The position numbers were made by a program, and so were the translations under genes. From NCBI RefSeq assembly GCF_023856365.1, contig NC_064541.1, positions 23,786,214-23,850,213 on the forward strand: a stretch of 64,000 bases of DNA. Reading direction: 5' to 3'. Below, in pieces: positions 18,936 through 31,027 of this stretch; positions within the stretch are counted from its first letter, which is position 1; each line of letters opens with the position of its first letter. The DNA is from Brienomyrus brachyistius. Taxonomy: Eukaryota > Chordata > Actinopteri > Osteoglossiformes > Mormyridae. The notes below the pieces were generated by a model. The model did not search any database and had not been told where the DNA came from. It saw nothing but the letters and a program-made list of their open reading frames with translations.

Positions 18936-19910
18936 AACTTTGCTTTTTTCACTGAGTCCTCAATTTGCAGAAATTACAGCCTTGTAGACGTTGGGCATTT
19001 TAGATGTCGATTTGTTAAGGTAATCTTATGAGATTTCACCCCGTGCTTCCTGAAGCATCTCCCACAAGCTGGATTGGCTTGATGGGCACTACTTAGTATA
19101 CCATTCTGTCAGGCTGCTCCCATAACAGCTCACTAGAGTTCAGATCCGTGATTTGCTGGCCGCTCCATTTTACACAGAATACCAGCTGACTGCTTCTTAC
19201 CTGAATAGTTCCTACATAGTTGGTCATTGTCCTGTTATTGGACAAAATTGGCTCCAATTTAGTGCTGTCCACAGGGTATGGCATGGCTTTGCAAAACGGA
19301 GTGATAGCCTTCCTTTTTCAAGATACCTTTTACCCTGTATAAATCTCCCACTTTACCATAACCAAAGCGGCCCCAGATCATCACATGCTTGACAGAAGTC
19401 GTCAAGCACTCCTCCAGTGTCTTTTCAATTGATCTGCATCTCACAAATGTCCTTCTTTTTGATCTGCACACCTCAAACTTAGATATGTCTATCCATAGCA
19501 TTTTTTTTTAAATCTTCCTCTGTCCACCATCTTTTTTGTCTTATTGGCCATTCTGAGATATGGCTTTTTCTTTGCAATTCTGCTTAGAAGGCCAGCATCC
19601 CGGAGTTGCCTCTTCAATGTTGACAGTAAGACTGGTCTTTTGCGGGTACTATTTAATGAAGCTGCCAATTGAAGAGCTATGAGGCGTCTGTCTCTCAAAC
19701 TACACACTGATATATTTATCCTTTTACTCAGTTGTGCACAGGGGCCTCTGTTGTGGTTAGAGCCAGTTTGCGCTGCTCTGTAAAGGGAAGAGTACACAGC
19801 ATTGTATGACATCTTCAGTTTCCTGGCAATTTCTCACATGGAAATTTCACATTTCTCAGAACAAGAATAGAACGACGAGGTTCAGAAGAAAGTTCTTTGT
19901 TTCTGACCAT
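18936..19910 (-). pseudogene. Tc1-like transposase, catalytically broken
   Basis: Starts at the ATG complementary to 19908-19910 (MVRNKELSSEPRRSILVLRN). The helix-turn-helix region then runs MSYNAVYSSLYRAAQTGSN, VCSLRDRRLIALQLAASLNS and LLSRIAKKKPYLRMANKTKK. The core shows FEVCRSKRRTFVR, HVMIWGRFGYGKVGDLYRVKGIL and EGYHSVLQ. The usual QQDNDPKH block reads SNNRTMTN, and LDLNPIELLWEQ is eroded to LNSSELLWEQ. Frameshifts and stops are present. The C-terminus (MPNVYKAVISAN) ends just before the F2 insertion. Confidence 0.8.
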
Positions 19911-20312
19911 TTTGAGCTTGTAATTGAACCCACAATTGCTGATGCTCCAGATACTCAACTAGACCAAAGAAGGTCAGTTTTATTGCTTCTTGAATCAGCA
20001 CAACAATTTTCATCTGTGCTAACATAATTGTAAAAAGGCTTTTCTAATAATTAATTAACCTTTTAAAATGAGAAACTTGCATTAGCAAATGCAACATTCC
20101 ACTTGGAACACAGGACTAATTGTAGTTGATAATGGGCCTCTGTACACCTATGTAGATATTCCATTAAAAACAGCTGTTTCCAGCTATGATTTCCAGCTAT
20201 GATTCCATCTGCACAGTATTTCTGATCAATCTGATATTATTTTAATGCACAAAAAACTAGCAAAAGCAGGGAAATACTTAAGTGACCCCAAACTTTTGAA
20301 TGGTAGGGTATA

Positions 20313-21263
20313 TATTATTGTGAGAGGAGAAAAGACAGGAGACAGATTGTTCATTCGTGAAGGAGCAGAAAGTCTTTATTTTCGAAAAAGGAAACAAACA
20401 ATATCCGGTTGCCAATAAACAAAAAAAAAACAAAGCCTGCCCAAAACTCTGGCAGGAAGAAAATCAAATTTTCAAAATAAAAGCACATACTGCTCAACTA
20501 AAAACCTGCTATAGATAAATCACAGAAAAAAATACAAAGGAGATTATTTGTTTATTCAGCCCATCTTCTATAGACATTTATTCTGTACCATGACATGGTG
20601 AGCATGGAGCCGATACCACGAAGCACAGGGCAGTAAGCTGGGGACCCCTGAGAAGGGATGTTAATTGATCTTTGCAATTAGCAGCTAATCTTCAACAAAT
20701 AGATTAAAAGTCATCCCCTTAAACTTAACCTCAGTTTTGTTTAATTAGTATCTTTTACGGGGACCAAATTGATTTAATTTTTGATTAAATCTACAGAATG
20801 ATTGGGTCAGAAAGCTTGCCATTTGTTGTAGAGGGCAGGGATTTCTATCCTTCCCCATGCCAGTCTGGCAGCACAGCTTCTGTGATCATTACACTACCCA
20901 TTGGTCCCCAACCCTGCTGTGTTCGAACACGCTATTTTGTCATCGGCATGACAAAAAGACATGACTTGAAATCATGCCTGTTTCTGGCTTCAAGAAGAAC
21001 ACCGCTTCTTGAAATGTTACCGGAATTTTAGCTTGCTATGAGAATGATAAAATATATGCCCACTTTTAATGATGGCTTTTCTTTATAAACCCGTGGTCAA
21101 ACCCAGTGTGTTCTTGTAGGCACTTGCTGCAAGGCAGGATCACACTGCAGGGTACACACCTACAGACACCTCCCAGACTCACCCAGGGGCAGCTTAGCAA
21201 TGTCAGTCTAGGCACCATGAAGTGTGTGGGAAGACACCAGCTCCATGTGATTCTTATTTCCAT

Positions 21264-21264
<1 letters not shown>
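20313..21264. other. No recognisable gene
   Basis: No coding motif. TGTGAGAGGAGAAAAG at about 20328, with TTTATT/AATAAA-type signals soon after, could be the edge of an old minus-strand LTR or LINE end. I could not find a partner or a target duplication. Confidence 0.4.

Positions 21265-21265
<1 letters not shown>

Positions 21266-21332
<67 letters not shown>
21266..21332. repeat. (AT)n then (T)n microsatellite
   Basis: About 20 AT units run straight into a T tract of about 27 bases. Confidence 0.95.
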
Positions 21333-21590
21333 CTCTAAAGTAATTCAGGTGCAGTATTTTTCTCAGATAATATCCATGACCTATTAGTAATCCAGTAGCC
21401 ATTATTCTATCTTCTGCTACAGTGTATAATCATTTGAGATCATAATTTTGAAACACCAGATATGGAGTGATTATACCTATATTTAATTCACTATAGAATT
21501 ATAATTCATTCTGAATATCAAGTATGATTCCTTATACTGGCAAATACAAAGCAGTTCAAAGCTAAACTATTTCCTTACCAGATATTTTTA

Positions 21591-21614
21591 TCCATCCATC
21601 CATCCATCCATCCA
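21591..21614. repeat. (CCAT)n microsatellite
   Basis: Tandem TCCA/CCAT units, the complement of the ATGG tail motif of the SINEs elsewhere in the window. Confidence 0.9.
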
Positions 21615-21666
21615 TTTTCTTCACCCACATGTCCTATTCAAGGGGTCCAGGGCCTACCCAGAAGCT

Positions 21667-24600
21667 GTGGGTGCAAGGCAGGATATTTATATAACTACAG
21701 GGCAACATATTTATCCAATAAATATATTTTGCTGGGTTCATTTCATTGAGACTGTGTCTGCTCCCCGCGTCTTTAATCATGGAGGACTATTCCACCGTGG
21801 AGTGTGCCATAATAACTTAATTAAAATCACAATGAATCCGTTACTAGAAAACAGTTGTGATGCAATATTTAAACTTAAACTTGGACTTCTGAATATAAGA
21901 TCACTGGCCCCTAAAGCACTATTAATAAATGAAATAATTACTGATTTTAGTCTTGGTGCCCTGTGCCTTACTGAGACCTGGCTTAAACCAGATGAATTCA
22001 TGGCACTAAATGAATCTACTCCAGCGGAATACAGTTATAAGCATAACCCGCGACCAAATCGCAAAGGTGGTGGTGTTGCTGCAATTTTTCAGTCCAACTT
22101 AGGAGTGTCTGAGAAATGTGGTGTGAGTTTCAGCACATTTGAAACTCTTGTTCTTAGCCTTGCTGGCTCATCTCTTTCTAGTTCGTCACCCCAAATCACC
22201 ATGGTTATTGTGTATAGACCGCCTGGGCCGTACAGTGATTTTCTTAAGGAATTTGCTGATTTTTTAACAAACCTGGTGGTCAGTACTGACAAAGCCGTTA
22301 TTGTGGGTGATTTTAACATTCATATGGAGAAGGATAATGATCCTTTAAAAACAGCGTTTGCAGCTATTCTTGACTCTGTAGGTGTATGTCAGAATGTAGT
22401 CGGGCCTACTCATGTCTGTAACCATACCCTTGATTTGATCATTAGTCATGGCATCCTGGTAGAACATGTGTCTATTATGCCACAGAGTCCTCTGCTCTCA
22501 GATCATTACTTGTTAACATTTGAAATCCAGTATAGCCTCCTGTTGACCACCACTCCAAAGTATAGAATCAGACGTTCTATTAAGGCACTAACTACAACAA
22601 CATTTATGAAACAACTTCCACAGTCCTTTAGCCTTACATCTGAAGCATCGTGTGTAAATGAACTTGAACAGGCAACTTCAAACATGGAAAAATCCCTTCG
22701 CAGCACTCTAGATCTTGTGGCTCCACTTAAAAGGATAAAGCATAGCAATAACAAACCTGCCCCCTGGTACTCTGATAATACACGTGAACTCAAACAGGCA
22801 TCACGCAAGCTAGAGCGAAAATGGCGCTCAACTAAACTGGAAGTTTTCAAATCTGCCTGGAAAGAGAGCCTCTCTAAATACAGACAAGCACTAGTAACTG
22901 CTCGGTCTGTGTATCTCTCCAGATTAATAGACATGAACAAAACCAATCCTAAATTCCTATTTGAATCCGTGGCTAGGATAACACAGAATTCCTCATTAAA
23001 CTTGCAAATCCCACAAGCTCTTAAGAGTGATGACTTTCTTACATTTTTTAATGGTAAGATAACTACAATTAGACAGACTATACAGTGCACACCTTTACCT
23101 ACTTACGGCTGCCTGCCTCCTGCTAGTCTTATGCCTACCAATAATGAGACCTTTGAATCATTCATTCCTATTACACACTCAGAACTTTTGAGCTTAATTT
23201 TCTCCTGTAAATCCTCTACTAGCCTTGTAGACCCAATTCCTACAAAATTCTTCAAGGAAATTGCACCACAGATTGGCACTACCGTGTTAAATGTGTTAAA
23301 CTCTTCTCTTAGGCTTGGATATGTTCCAAAACCTTTTAAAATGGCTGTTATCAGACCCGTCCTAAAGAAACCAAATCTTGAACCCAGTGTTTTAGGAAAC
23401 TATAGACCTATCTCAAATCTTCCTTTCATTTCAAAGATCATGGAAAAGGTTGTAGTTCGTCAGTTGTCCTCTTTCCTACAAAAAACTAATGCCAATGAAT
23501 TATATCAGTCTGGCTTTAGACCAAACCATAGCACAGAAACTGCTCTAGTCAAAGTAATGAATGATTTACTTGTGGCTTCTGACCGTGGCTGTGTATCTCT
23601 GTTGGTATTGCTAGATTTAACTGCAGCGTTCGATACTGTGGACCATAATATCCTCTTGGACCGGTTAGAAGGTGTAGTTGGCATTACAGGGACAGCGCTC
23701 TCTTGGTTCCGCTCATATTTGTCTGATCGCTATCAGTATGCCCATGTGAACAATGAATCATCCAAGGCCACTAAAGTTGAATATGGTGTCCCACAGGGAT
23801 CAGTCCTGGGCCCGCTACTGTTTACCCTATACATGCTACCTCTTGGTAACATTATTAGAAATCATGGTATTGGGTTTCATTGTTATGCAGATGATACACA
23901 GTTGTACATATCTGTTAACCCTGATGATATATCACTGCTATCTCGGTTAGAAGACTGTCTATTAGATATCCAGTGCTGGATGGCAAAAAATGTCCTTATG
24001 TTAAACACAGAAAAAACAGAAGTTCTGGTAATTGGTCCCAAGGCTGCTAGAAATAAGTTCCACCACCTCAACGTTGGTAACCTTCCTACACAACCTAACA
24101 TGGTAGTTAGAAATCTTGGCGTTCTTGTCGATTCAGATCTATGCTTTGATGCTCACATAAGAAGTATTACTAGAACTGCATTTTATCATCTACGGAACAT
24201 AGCCAAGCTTCGTAAGATGCTCTCACTTAATGATGCAGAAAAACTAATACATGCCTTCGTAAGTTCCAGACTGGATTACTGTAATGCCCTCCTATCGGGT
24301 TGCCCGTCTGGATCCTTGCATAAACTTCAGATGGTACAGAATGCTGCAGCCAGAGTTCTAACAAACACTAAAAAATTTGATCATATTACACCGGTCTTAT
24401 CCTCTCTTCATTGGCTGCCAGTTAAGTCTCGAATTGACTATAAAATACTGCTATTAACTTATAAAGCACTAAATGGCCTTGCACCAGAATACCTTAGTGA
24501 ACTGCTGACCACATACAACCCTCCACGCTTGCTTCGCTCTCATGCCATGGGATATCTGTTAGTGCCTAGGGTAGAAAGAGCTACGGCAGGCTGCAGAGCT

Positions 24601-25459
24601 TTCTCCTACAAAGCTCCTCTGCTGTGGAATGGTCTTCCACCGGATGTGCGGGTTTCAGGTTCACTCTCAATATTCAAGTCCAGACTAAAAACACACCTGT
24701 TTAGTTTAGCGTATAGGGACACTAGTTCTAGCCCTAGCTAACTCTTCACTCCCAGTCAGGCCTGTAGTGTGAGGTGTAGAGCTGGGTGGGGATCGGTGCC
24801 ATTGGCTTTGGATGAACTGGATTGTCAGTGCTGTCACTCTAGCTTTGCAATCTCTTGTGGAACTGGAGTGCTGACATTTCAGGGACTCCCCATGCCGGCA
24901 TTCCCACTTGCCTCTCCCTCCTACTGATGCTGCCATAGCCATATCTGCCGGAGCTTGCAGATTGCACTTCATATTGTACTCACCTAGCTTTTAGCACTGC
25001 CAATAGCCTCCTCTACTATGCCTAATTGTACATTTTATTTCCCCTACTCCTCCTGGGGGTGATGCCTGGAGACCTCAATCTATCAAGATATCCAGCACAC
25101 CCGACCACCACCAGTGACGTCCCTGCATCCAGCTCGCCGTTCTGATCTTCCATTTTTGACCCGCTGCCTTACCTCTGGTTGCCTGGCAATTGGAAGAAGA
25201 CTCGGCTTCGGCATTGGCTTATCTTCCTTGCTCTCCTCTCTCTATTTGACTATCCCTGCCGGCCCCTGGAGGATGGGCTTCCCCTTTGAGTCTGGTCCCT
25301 CTCAAGGTTTCTTCCTTCTAGGGAGTTTTTCCTTGCCACTGTCGCCTATGGCTTACTCACTGGGGGCTTTGGGTGAGGATACTGTAAAGCGCTTTGAGAC
25401 AATGTAATGTTGTGATAATGCGCTATATAAAAATAAATTTGTTGTTGTTGTTGTTGTTG
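21667..25459 (+). mobile_element. L2-type non-LTR retrotransposon with intact frame
   Basis: Contains an uninterrupted endonuclease/reverse transcriptase frame, then a 3' UTR with CTCAAGGTTTCTTCCTTCTA, GGGAGTTTTTCCTTGCCACT and AAGCGCTTTGAGACAATG. It ends in GCGCTATATAAAAATAAA and a (TTG)n tail at 25438-25459. The 3' end and protein match the L2/Maui group of the CR1-L2 LINEs common in fish. The 5' end is not determined; the first reliable coding starts near 21832. No target duplication was found. Confidence 0.85.
21832..24741 (+). CDS. L2-type LINE endonuclease/reverse transcriptase
   Basis: Frame of 969 residues from ATG 21832 (MNPLLENS). The frame is also open from 21667, but the endonuclease starts right after 21832. 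Apurinic/apyrimidinic endonuclease motifs are NIRSL (21-25), LTETWL (46-51), VYRPPGP, GDFNIH (159-164) and SDH (223-225). Reverse transcriptase motifs are RPVLKKPNLEPSVLGNYRPI, SGFRPNHSTETALV, LDLTAAFD (594-601), GVPQGSVLGPLLF and CYADDTQLY with the catalytic ADD at 686-688. The C-terminal region is typical of L2/CR1 (SRLDYCNALLSG, PVLSSLHWLPVKSRIDYK, LKTHLFSLAY). All catalytic residues I can check are present and there is no stop, so the copy is recent and may encode active enzyme. No ORF1 was recognised upstream. Confidence 0.85.
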   Translation: MNPLLENSCDAIFKLKLGLLNIRSLAPKALLINEIITDFSLGALCLTETWLKPDEFMALNESTPAEYSYKHNPRPNRKGGGVAAIFQSNLGVSEKCGVSFSTFETLVLSLAGSSLSSSSPQITMVIVYRPPGPYSDFLKEFADFLTNLVVSTDKAVIVGDFNIHMEKDNDPLKTAFAAILDSVGVCQNVVGPTHVCNHTLDLIISHGILVEHVSIMPQSPLLSDHYLLTFEIQYSLLLTTTPKYRIRRSIKALTTTTFMKQLPQSFSLTSEASCVNELEQATSNMEKSLRSTLDLVAPLKRIKHSNNKPAPWYSDNTRELKQASRKLERKWRSTKLEVFKSAWKESLSKYRQALVTARSVYLSRLIDMNKTNPKFLFESVARITQNSSLNLQIPQALKSDDFLTFFNGKITTIRQTIQCTPLPTYGCLPPASLMPTNNETFESFIPITHSELLSLIFSCKSSTSLVDPIPTKFFKEIAPQIGTTVLNVLNSSLRLGYVPKPFKMAVIRPVLKKPNLEPSVLGNYRPISNLPFISKIMEKVVVRQLSSFLQKTNANELYQSGFRPNHSTETALVKVMNDLLVASDRGCVSLLVLLDLTAAFDTVDHNILLDRLEGVVGITGTALSWFRSYLSDRYQYAHVNNESSKATKVEYGVPQGSVLGPLLFTLYMLPLGNIIRNHGIGFHCYADDTQLYISVNPDDISLLSRLEDCLLDIQCWMAKNVLMLNTEKTEVLVIGPKAARNKFHHLNVGNLPTQPNMVVRNLGVLVDSDLCFDAHIRSITRTAFYHLRNIAKLRKMLSLNDAEKLIHAFVSSRLDYCNALLSGCPSGSLHKLQMVQNAAARVLTNTKKFDHITPVLSSLHWLPVKSRIDYKILLLTYKALNGLAPEYLSELLTTYNPPRLLRSHAMGYLLVPRVERATAGCRAFSYKAPLLWNGLPPDVRVSGSLSIFKSRLKTHLFSLAYRDTSSSPS

Positions 25460-26637
25460 AACCACACAAGCACACACATACATACAAACTTTTGATCGCA
25501 TCCACACCCAGGGGCACAGATTGGGGGACACACACCCCCACACACATTTTTAGGGACCCAGATCCCCCCACACACATGCACACATGTTTGAGGGGAAAAA
25601 ACTAAGAACCATCCCTAAATAGGGCTGGATATCTAAATGTTCAAACTGAGTCGACCATCACAAACTACTCACAGCATATGGTTGCTGCAGGTAAGAGTTC
25701 ACATGAATGCATTCCCACTGTCTCCCTTTATCTTAGTTTGTAGGTAGACAAGTGCACAATTTTTTATTAGTCTACACATGGCTTTAAAATTTTCCGCTTC
25801 CGTGATGGCCCACCAATTTAACAAAGGAAAAATAACTCAAACACTGATGTCACTTTCTAAAACATTTTATTCAAAACCATATATACCCGTACTTGCTGCA
25901 TTTGAACATTCTGTTAGTATTCCATCAGTGTGGGTTTTGGGTCCTGAACAAGTTGAAAACTGAGCTGATTATGTTATGCCTGATGCAGTTTTGGTTATAT
26001 AGACCAAAGTGGTATGCAAAACAGAAAAAGAGCTATCTGAAACTAGACAAAGATTTATCACAACATTTTTTTCAAATAGGGAGCAATATAAGTAGACATA
26101 AATTCTATATAATCTATACCAAGCCTATATTGGGTGCAGTTGTCAATGTAATTTTTCCTTATCTCAGACTAATTTATGCTATTGGAACAAATAACGATTT
26201 AATTTAATATTGACCTAATTTGAAATAGTCTTTTAGAATAAAGCAATAAATCTATCAATGTGTCCTCACAGAACATGTAACATTGCAACATTATATATTG
26301 GGGCTCAATAAATTTACACTTGAAAACCAATGTAGGGAGAACTTATGTTGTTTAGGTCATTTTCCAATAGGCAATTTGTGGGAGATTAGCAACTCCATTC
26401 TAGTGTATGTTGGTTGGTGTCAATTGAAATGTTTACTGTATTAAATCATTAACACAATTTATGCCTAACGCCTCCTCAAGCATGACGTTGTAAGATTAAA
26501 GGTTGAGACCTTTTCCCCATGGTTTGGTCCCCCCACTTCAAAAATCTCTGCTGTGCCCCTGTCAACACCAGGCAGTCAACAGTGTATGAAAAGTCGAATG
26601 CATATATAATCTGATATGGGTATTTATTTTGAAAAAT
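25460..26637. other. No recognisable gene
   Basis: CA-rich simple sequence at about 25465-25590, then AT-rich sequence. Open frames near 25778-26207 have no recognisable motif. Confidence 0.5.
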
Positions 26638-26639
26638 GA

Positions 26640-26644
26640 GTGTG

Positions 26645-26688
<44 letters not shown>
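26640..26688. repeat. (GT)n(AT)n microsatellite
   Basis: TGTGTGTGTGCATATATATA followed by continuous AT units. Confidence 0.95.
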
Positions 26689-26689
<1 letters not shown>

Positions 26690-29017
26690 TAATAAAATAT
26701 TGAATAACGATAAATGATAGTTTTATCATATCTTATACAAAGCTCTCTATTTTTGAATACAGCCACAAAATATACACTTCATATTCAAATAATTTACCTC
26801 TTTGCAGACTAGTATATCTGTCAATTTAACTTCATAACATTACCAATCATTGTCACTGAGTAACTGTCGCTGTTCTCATCCACACAACAATGATCTCCCC
26901 CTTAAACACTTTAAATTCTTAAGTATGCATACCCTACTTCTTTTGAATACTTGAATTTAATGGCTCTATCATCAACTAATTAATATAGTACATTTAATAT
27001 ACACCTGTCTTCGACAATAATCAAATACCCCTTGTTTATAGAAAGAAAAAAATGGGATGAAAAAAAAATCTTTATTGGGCGAATGTAACCCCTTTGCATC
27101 TGAGGGTGGGCGGTGGTGGTGGTGGTGAAAAGAGCTTAATTGATCTTCAGGTTTGTTTATGAGGTATTCTAAATAGTCCGGATTTTGCTGATTGGATTTG
27201 CGTCCAATAAATTGAATTTAGCTGGCAATAATGTGTCTGCTTCTCTTTGAAAGGGATGCACATTATATTGATTAGATAAAATGCTTTTCTCAGTTCTCAT
27301 CCACAGTTTGGTTCCATCACTGGCCTGTCAATACAACTCTGTGTTTATTTAACCCCTTCCATCACCTTCTCCTAATCCTATCAGCTGGAAGCTAGATCAT
27401 GTATATAAAACAATCACCAGGGAGTAATAAAGCACAAAACAAAATCAAACTGACATGCAACACAAAAGTGGGCACAAAACACAGACACAACTGCTGTTCT
27501 ATTATTTTGCAAGCTTTTTAAACAACTATGCACAACACTGAAATGCACACTTTGAGCCGACAAGAAACAAAGATTAAAACTGCTATTAGAACTAAATAGC
27601 AGGATTGAGAGATGTATTGAATTTATCATGGTACATAATATGTAACATCTGTCTCCTGACTGCCAGGACAGATGGTGGCCACATCCTCCATGTCCCTAAC
27701 ATGGAACAGGCTCCTAATGGCGACATGAGAATGAGGCTTGATGAGAATGCTAGACACCCACTTGGTTTCCAATCACCTCAAGTTGGTGCTACCACTATTA
27801 CTATAATGTGTTTCGACAGATGGAGACACATTTCTGTCTGCACACTGTGTAGGTGGAGATGCAGTATGTTCATGTGTATGAATCAGGCCATTTATATTTA
27901 TTCCTTAGCCTAATACTTTAGACCTACTTGAAAGCAACTTTTTTCCTTTTAATTTTTTCCTATTTTCATCCCAACACAGGCCATAGATCAAGTGTTGTAT
28001 ATAACAGTTGTGTCACCACAGTGGTAAGGGCATAAGCACTATTTTCTTTTATAGTTCTATATTTTTTTAATATATATAGTTTCTATATATAGTTTTAATG
28101 TCAATAACAAGAATGTACTGGAGCAGGTTGTGTTAAGGGAGAGTTGAAGCTCAGTTCTGAATTTACTTCCAGTTTAAGTTTTGAGAATTCTCCTGGAATG
28201 TTTTTACGGGAAATTAACCATACATCTTCAGTCACCATTTGACCATCTGAGGACAAAAGATCTGGAACTTATCCTAGGAAAACATATTGTGAGGTGAGGT
28301 GCACCCTGGGTGGGACATTAGTAATCTCTAAAGGAGATTAATCTCTAAAGTAATCTCTAAAGGAGCCCTTTACTCTCAGTGCATGTCCCTTATATGAAAC
28401 TTGTGGCAAGTAGAGTGAACAGTATGAAAGTTCATCTGCAGATTTTTATGGGATCAGTGGATCTTCAAGCATAATCATAAGTAGCAAGCAGGTGAGCCTG
28501 TGAGTGACAGGGGCCTGGGGGGATAAAGGTTAATAAACAGGGGGTAACAACAACACATTATCTCCTCAAATGGGAGGCGGGCCTGCGGGGGTAGCCTAAG
28601 TGCACTTTATTGATTGCAGAAAATTAGGATGGTGGGACAGTGACTCAGAGCAGAATTGTCAAACATTGTGTCACTGTGGGACTCACATAAAATGCGGATA
28701 GTGATGGGCCAGGTCTAAAAAGGCATACTGGATGTGGTAAATCTATCTAGGTTCTTGATGTTTATATTATGTAATGTGTCTATGTGTTAGCTACTCATGT
28801 TAGAAGTGGGATGACATAGTAGTTCAGTGGGTAGCACTGATACCTTACATTACCAGCAATTTCTGCCCCTACTCTGTGTGAAGTTTGAATGTTCTTTCCA
28901 GGTTTCTGTCTTGTGTACAAATTTTCCCCCTTCCTCCATCAACATGCCCTGAGTGCATTGGTAACTCTGCATTGCACGTAGTGTGTATGTGCATGCCCTG
29001 TGATGGCCTGTCTTTCT
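26689..29017. other. No recognisable gene
   Basis: AT-rich. There is a short (GGT)n run at about 27110-27128 and a local tandem of AATCTCTAAAGGAG at about 28322-28368. No coding motif recognised. Confidence 0.5.
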
Positions 29018-29025
29018 GTCTAGAG

Positions 29026-29190
29026 CAGAGTTGCCCAATTCCATTGCCCAAAATCCAACACAGTTTGCAGATTACCCTGCTCAAGCACACCTCTAAACCT
29101 GGTAATTAACAGATTAAGATGTGTTTAAGCACCGAAATCAGCAAAACGTGTTGGATTATGTTCCTCCAGGACTGGAATTGGGCAACCCTG
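29026..29190. mobile_element. hAT-type MITE
   Basis: 165 bp with ends CAGAGTTGCCCAATTCCA and, reversed, CAGGGTTGCCCAATTCCA (17 of 18 match). Flanking octamers GTCTAGAG (29018-29025) and GTCTAGGT (29191-29198) agree at six of eight positions. Non-coding. It is a different family from the MITE at 7354. Confidence 0.75.
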
Positions 29191-29198
29191 GTCTAGGT

Positions 29199-29549
29199 TG
29201 TTTATATGCCTTATGCCTTATACTACTTGTGATAGGTTCCATGGTTTTCTACAACCCTGTACTGGATAAATGTTTGGAAAATCGATGGATATGCTGGCTC
29301 AGCTTCAGGTATTATGTCAGTTAGTTGTGTCATTTCACTAACCTGTCCCAATGTCAATTACCACCCCTCCCCGACACACACACAGTTTTTTTTTAATTGC
29401 TGAGATCAGTCAAATTATTTTCAATCAATACTCTTAAACAGAATCATGAAAAAGACAACAATACACTATTAATAAAATGCAGTTGTTTTCAGATAGCCGA
29501 AACCATGGGTAGTGAGCCATATATAACTTGTTTTTCGTTTACATGCATA
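29199..29549. other. No recognisable gene
   Basis: AT-rich spacer between the MITE and the Tc1 relic. Confidence 0.5.
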
Positions 29550-30480
29550 CAGTGGGTATAGAAAAGAATCACCCCCTGTCAGAAAATCATATCTTGTCAC
29601 TTTACAGTCTGAAATGAAAACACAACAGAACTGAATTTGTCCTGCTTTATTTACTCAGTTCAACAGAGATTGATAGAACAGCACTTGTCAACCCTATCAG
29701 GCATACTCAGTCACTTTCTGGATCACACACCATGGTAATTTGCTCCAACCTGTGATCAACTGTAATGATATTCAGTAGTTAAAAAATAGCAACTACTCCT
29801 AGAGCATTCGAGTGCTTGGTAGTACAAATGAAAACAAAGAAGTTACTATGGGTGGAAAGGCACAATATCTCCATGACAAAGTTGTGGACAGGCACAAATT
29901 AGGAGATGGGATTTCAAAGATATTGTCTATGCTTAGGTACACAGTTAAGACCATAATTACTAAGTAGAAGGTGCTTGGTACTACCCAGACCCTGCCCAGA
30001 TCATTTTGTCCCTCCAAACTGGATGGCAAAGGAGGAAACTAGTCAAAGAGGCCACCAAGAGTGCTAATGGCAACTCTAAAGGAGTTACAGTACTTTATAT
30101 CAAAGAGTCGTTATTGTGTGCATGTGACAACAATATCACAAGTCTGGGTTGTATGGGAGGGTAGAAAGAAAAAAGCTAGTCCTCAAGAAGGACAGCATTA
30201 AGTCTTGTTTGAGCTTTGCCTGTTGCCTGGACATACCTTGAAGATTCAAAGTCAAATGGAAAAAGGTGTTATGGTCAGATGAGACCAAAATCTAACTCTT
30301 TGACCTCAATGCCAAAAGTCACATCTAGCACAAAGTCAAAACAACCTCACCCTCCTAAGAACGCCATGCCTACAGTAAAGCATGGGGCTGGTAGCATCCT
30401 GCTGTGGGGGTGTTTCTCTGCAGCAGGGACTGAAGCACTTGTCAGGATGAAAGAGGAAATGAATGCAGCAAAATACTGAC
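29550..30480 (+). mobile_element. Truncated Tc1-like element with transposase relic
   Basis: The left end CAGTGGGTATAGAAAAGAAT follows TA and matches the ends of the element at 4124-5868. Coding remnants on the plus strand include the counterpart of the DNA-binding region (about 29870-29920), QRRKLVKEATK, a mutated first catalytic block (GGTCAGATGAGACCAAAATC, 30268 on) and VKHGAGSILLWGCFSAAGTEALVRM (30373-30450). It stops near 30480, before the second and third catalytic residues. No right end is present, so it is a 3'-deleted relic. Confidence 0.7.
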
Positions 30481-31027
30481 AAATTCTTGATAAATTGATA
30501 ACATTTTATGTAAAAATTACACACTAAGACCAACAACAATAACTAACAATAAAATAAAATTTTATAAAATTATACTGTAATAAGAGTTATATGAATATGA
30601 TCTTGAATGGGATTCTGACCTTCTCAATGGATGATGGAGTAATGAAAAATATGTTGTACACAACATTTTTACATTATTGAGTTATACTTCTTCAGAAATA
30701 TCCTATCGTATGCAGTTTTTTGGAGCATGGTAAACCACAGATAACTGAAACCATGGTTACCAGATCAGTGGGTACAGTACCTGAGAGAGAGAGGTAAGGA
30801 GCATGCACTGATTACAGCACATTGCCACACTCACCACACAACAAACCAGCTACAGGATGCGACCCAAGTGCAACAGATGATATCTCAGCTCCACACTGGA
30901 ATGGAATAGTGTGAGTTTTTTTTTTACAGTGGCTAGAATACCAATCCTCCCACCATTCTGTTGCGTGGCATTGTTATTTTGATTGTGGAAGATGGCATAT
31001 GTCATCCATTGTCTACAAAGCCTCCTG
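30481..31027. other. No recognisable gene
   Basis: AT-rich sequence, nothing recognised. Confidence 0.5.

Larger units (their letters stand above)
16067..20312 (-). mobile_element. Tc1-like transposon split by LTR element F2
   Basis: The left end CTACCATTCAAAAGTTTGGG (from about 16073) and the right end (reverse complement of AAACTTTTGAATGGTAG, to about 20307) are inverted repeats typical of Tc1-like elements. They lie next to TA-rich target sequence. Removing F2 and one copy of its duplication leaves about 1.55 kb, the usual Tc1 size. Transposase remnants lie on the minus strand at 18936-19910, and F2 entered just beyond the end of that gene. Confidence 0.85.
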
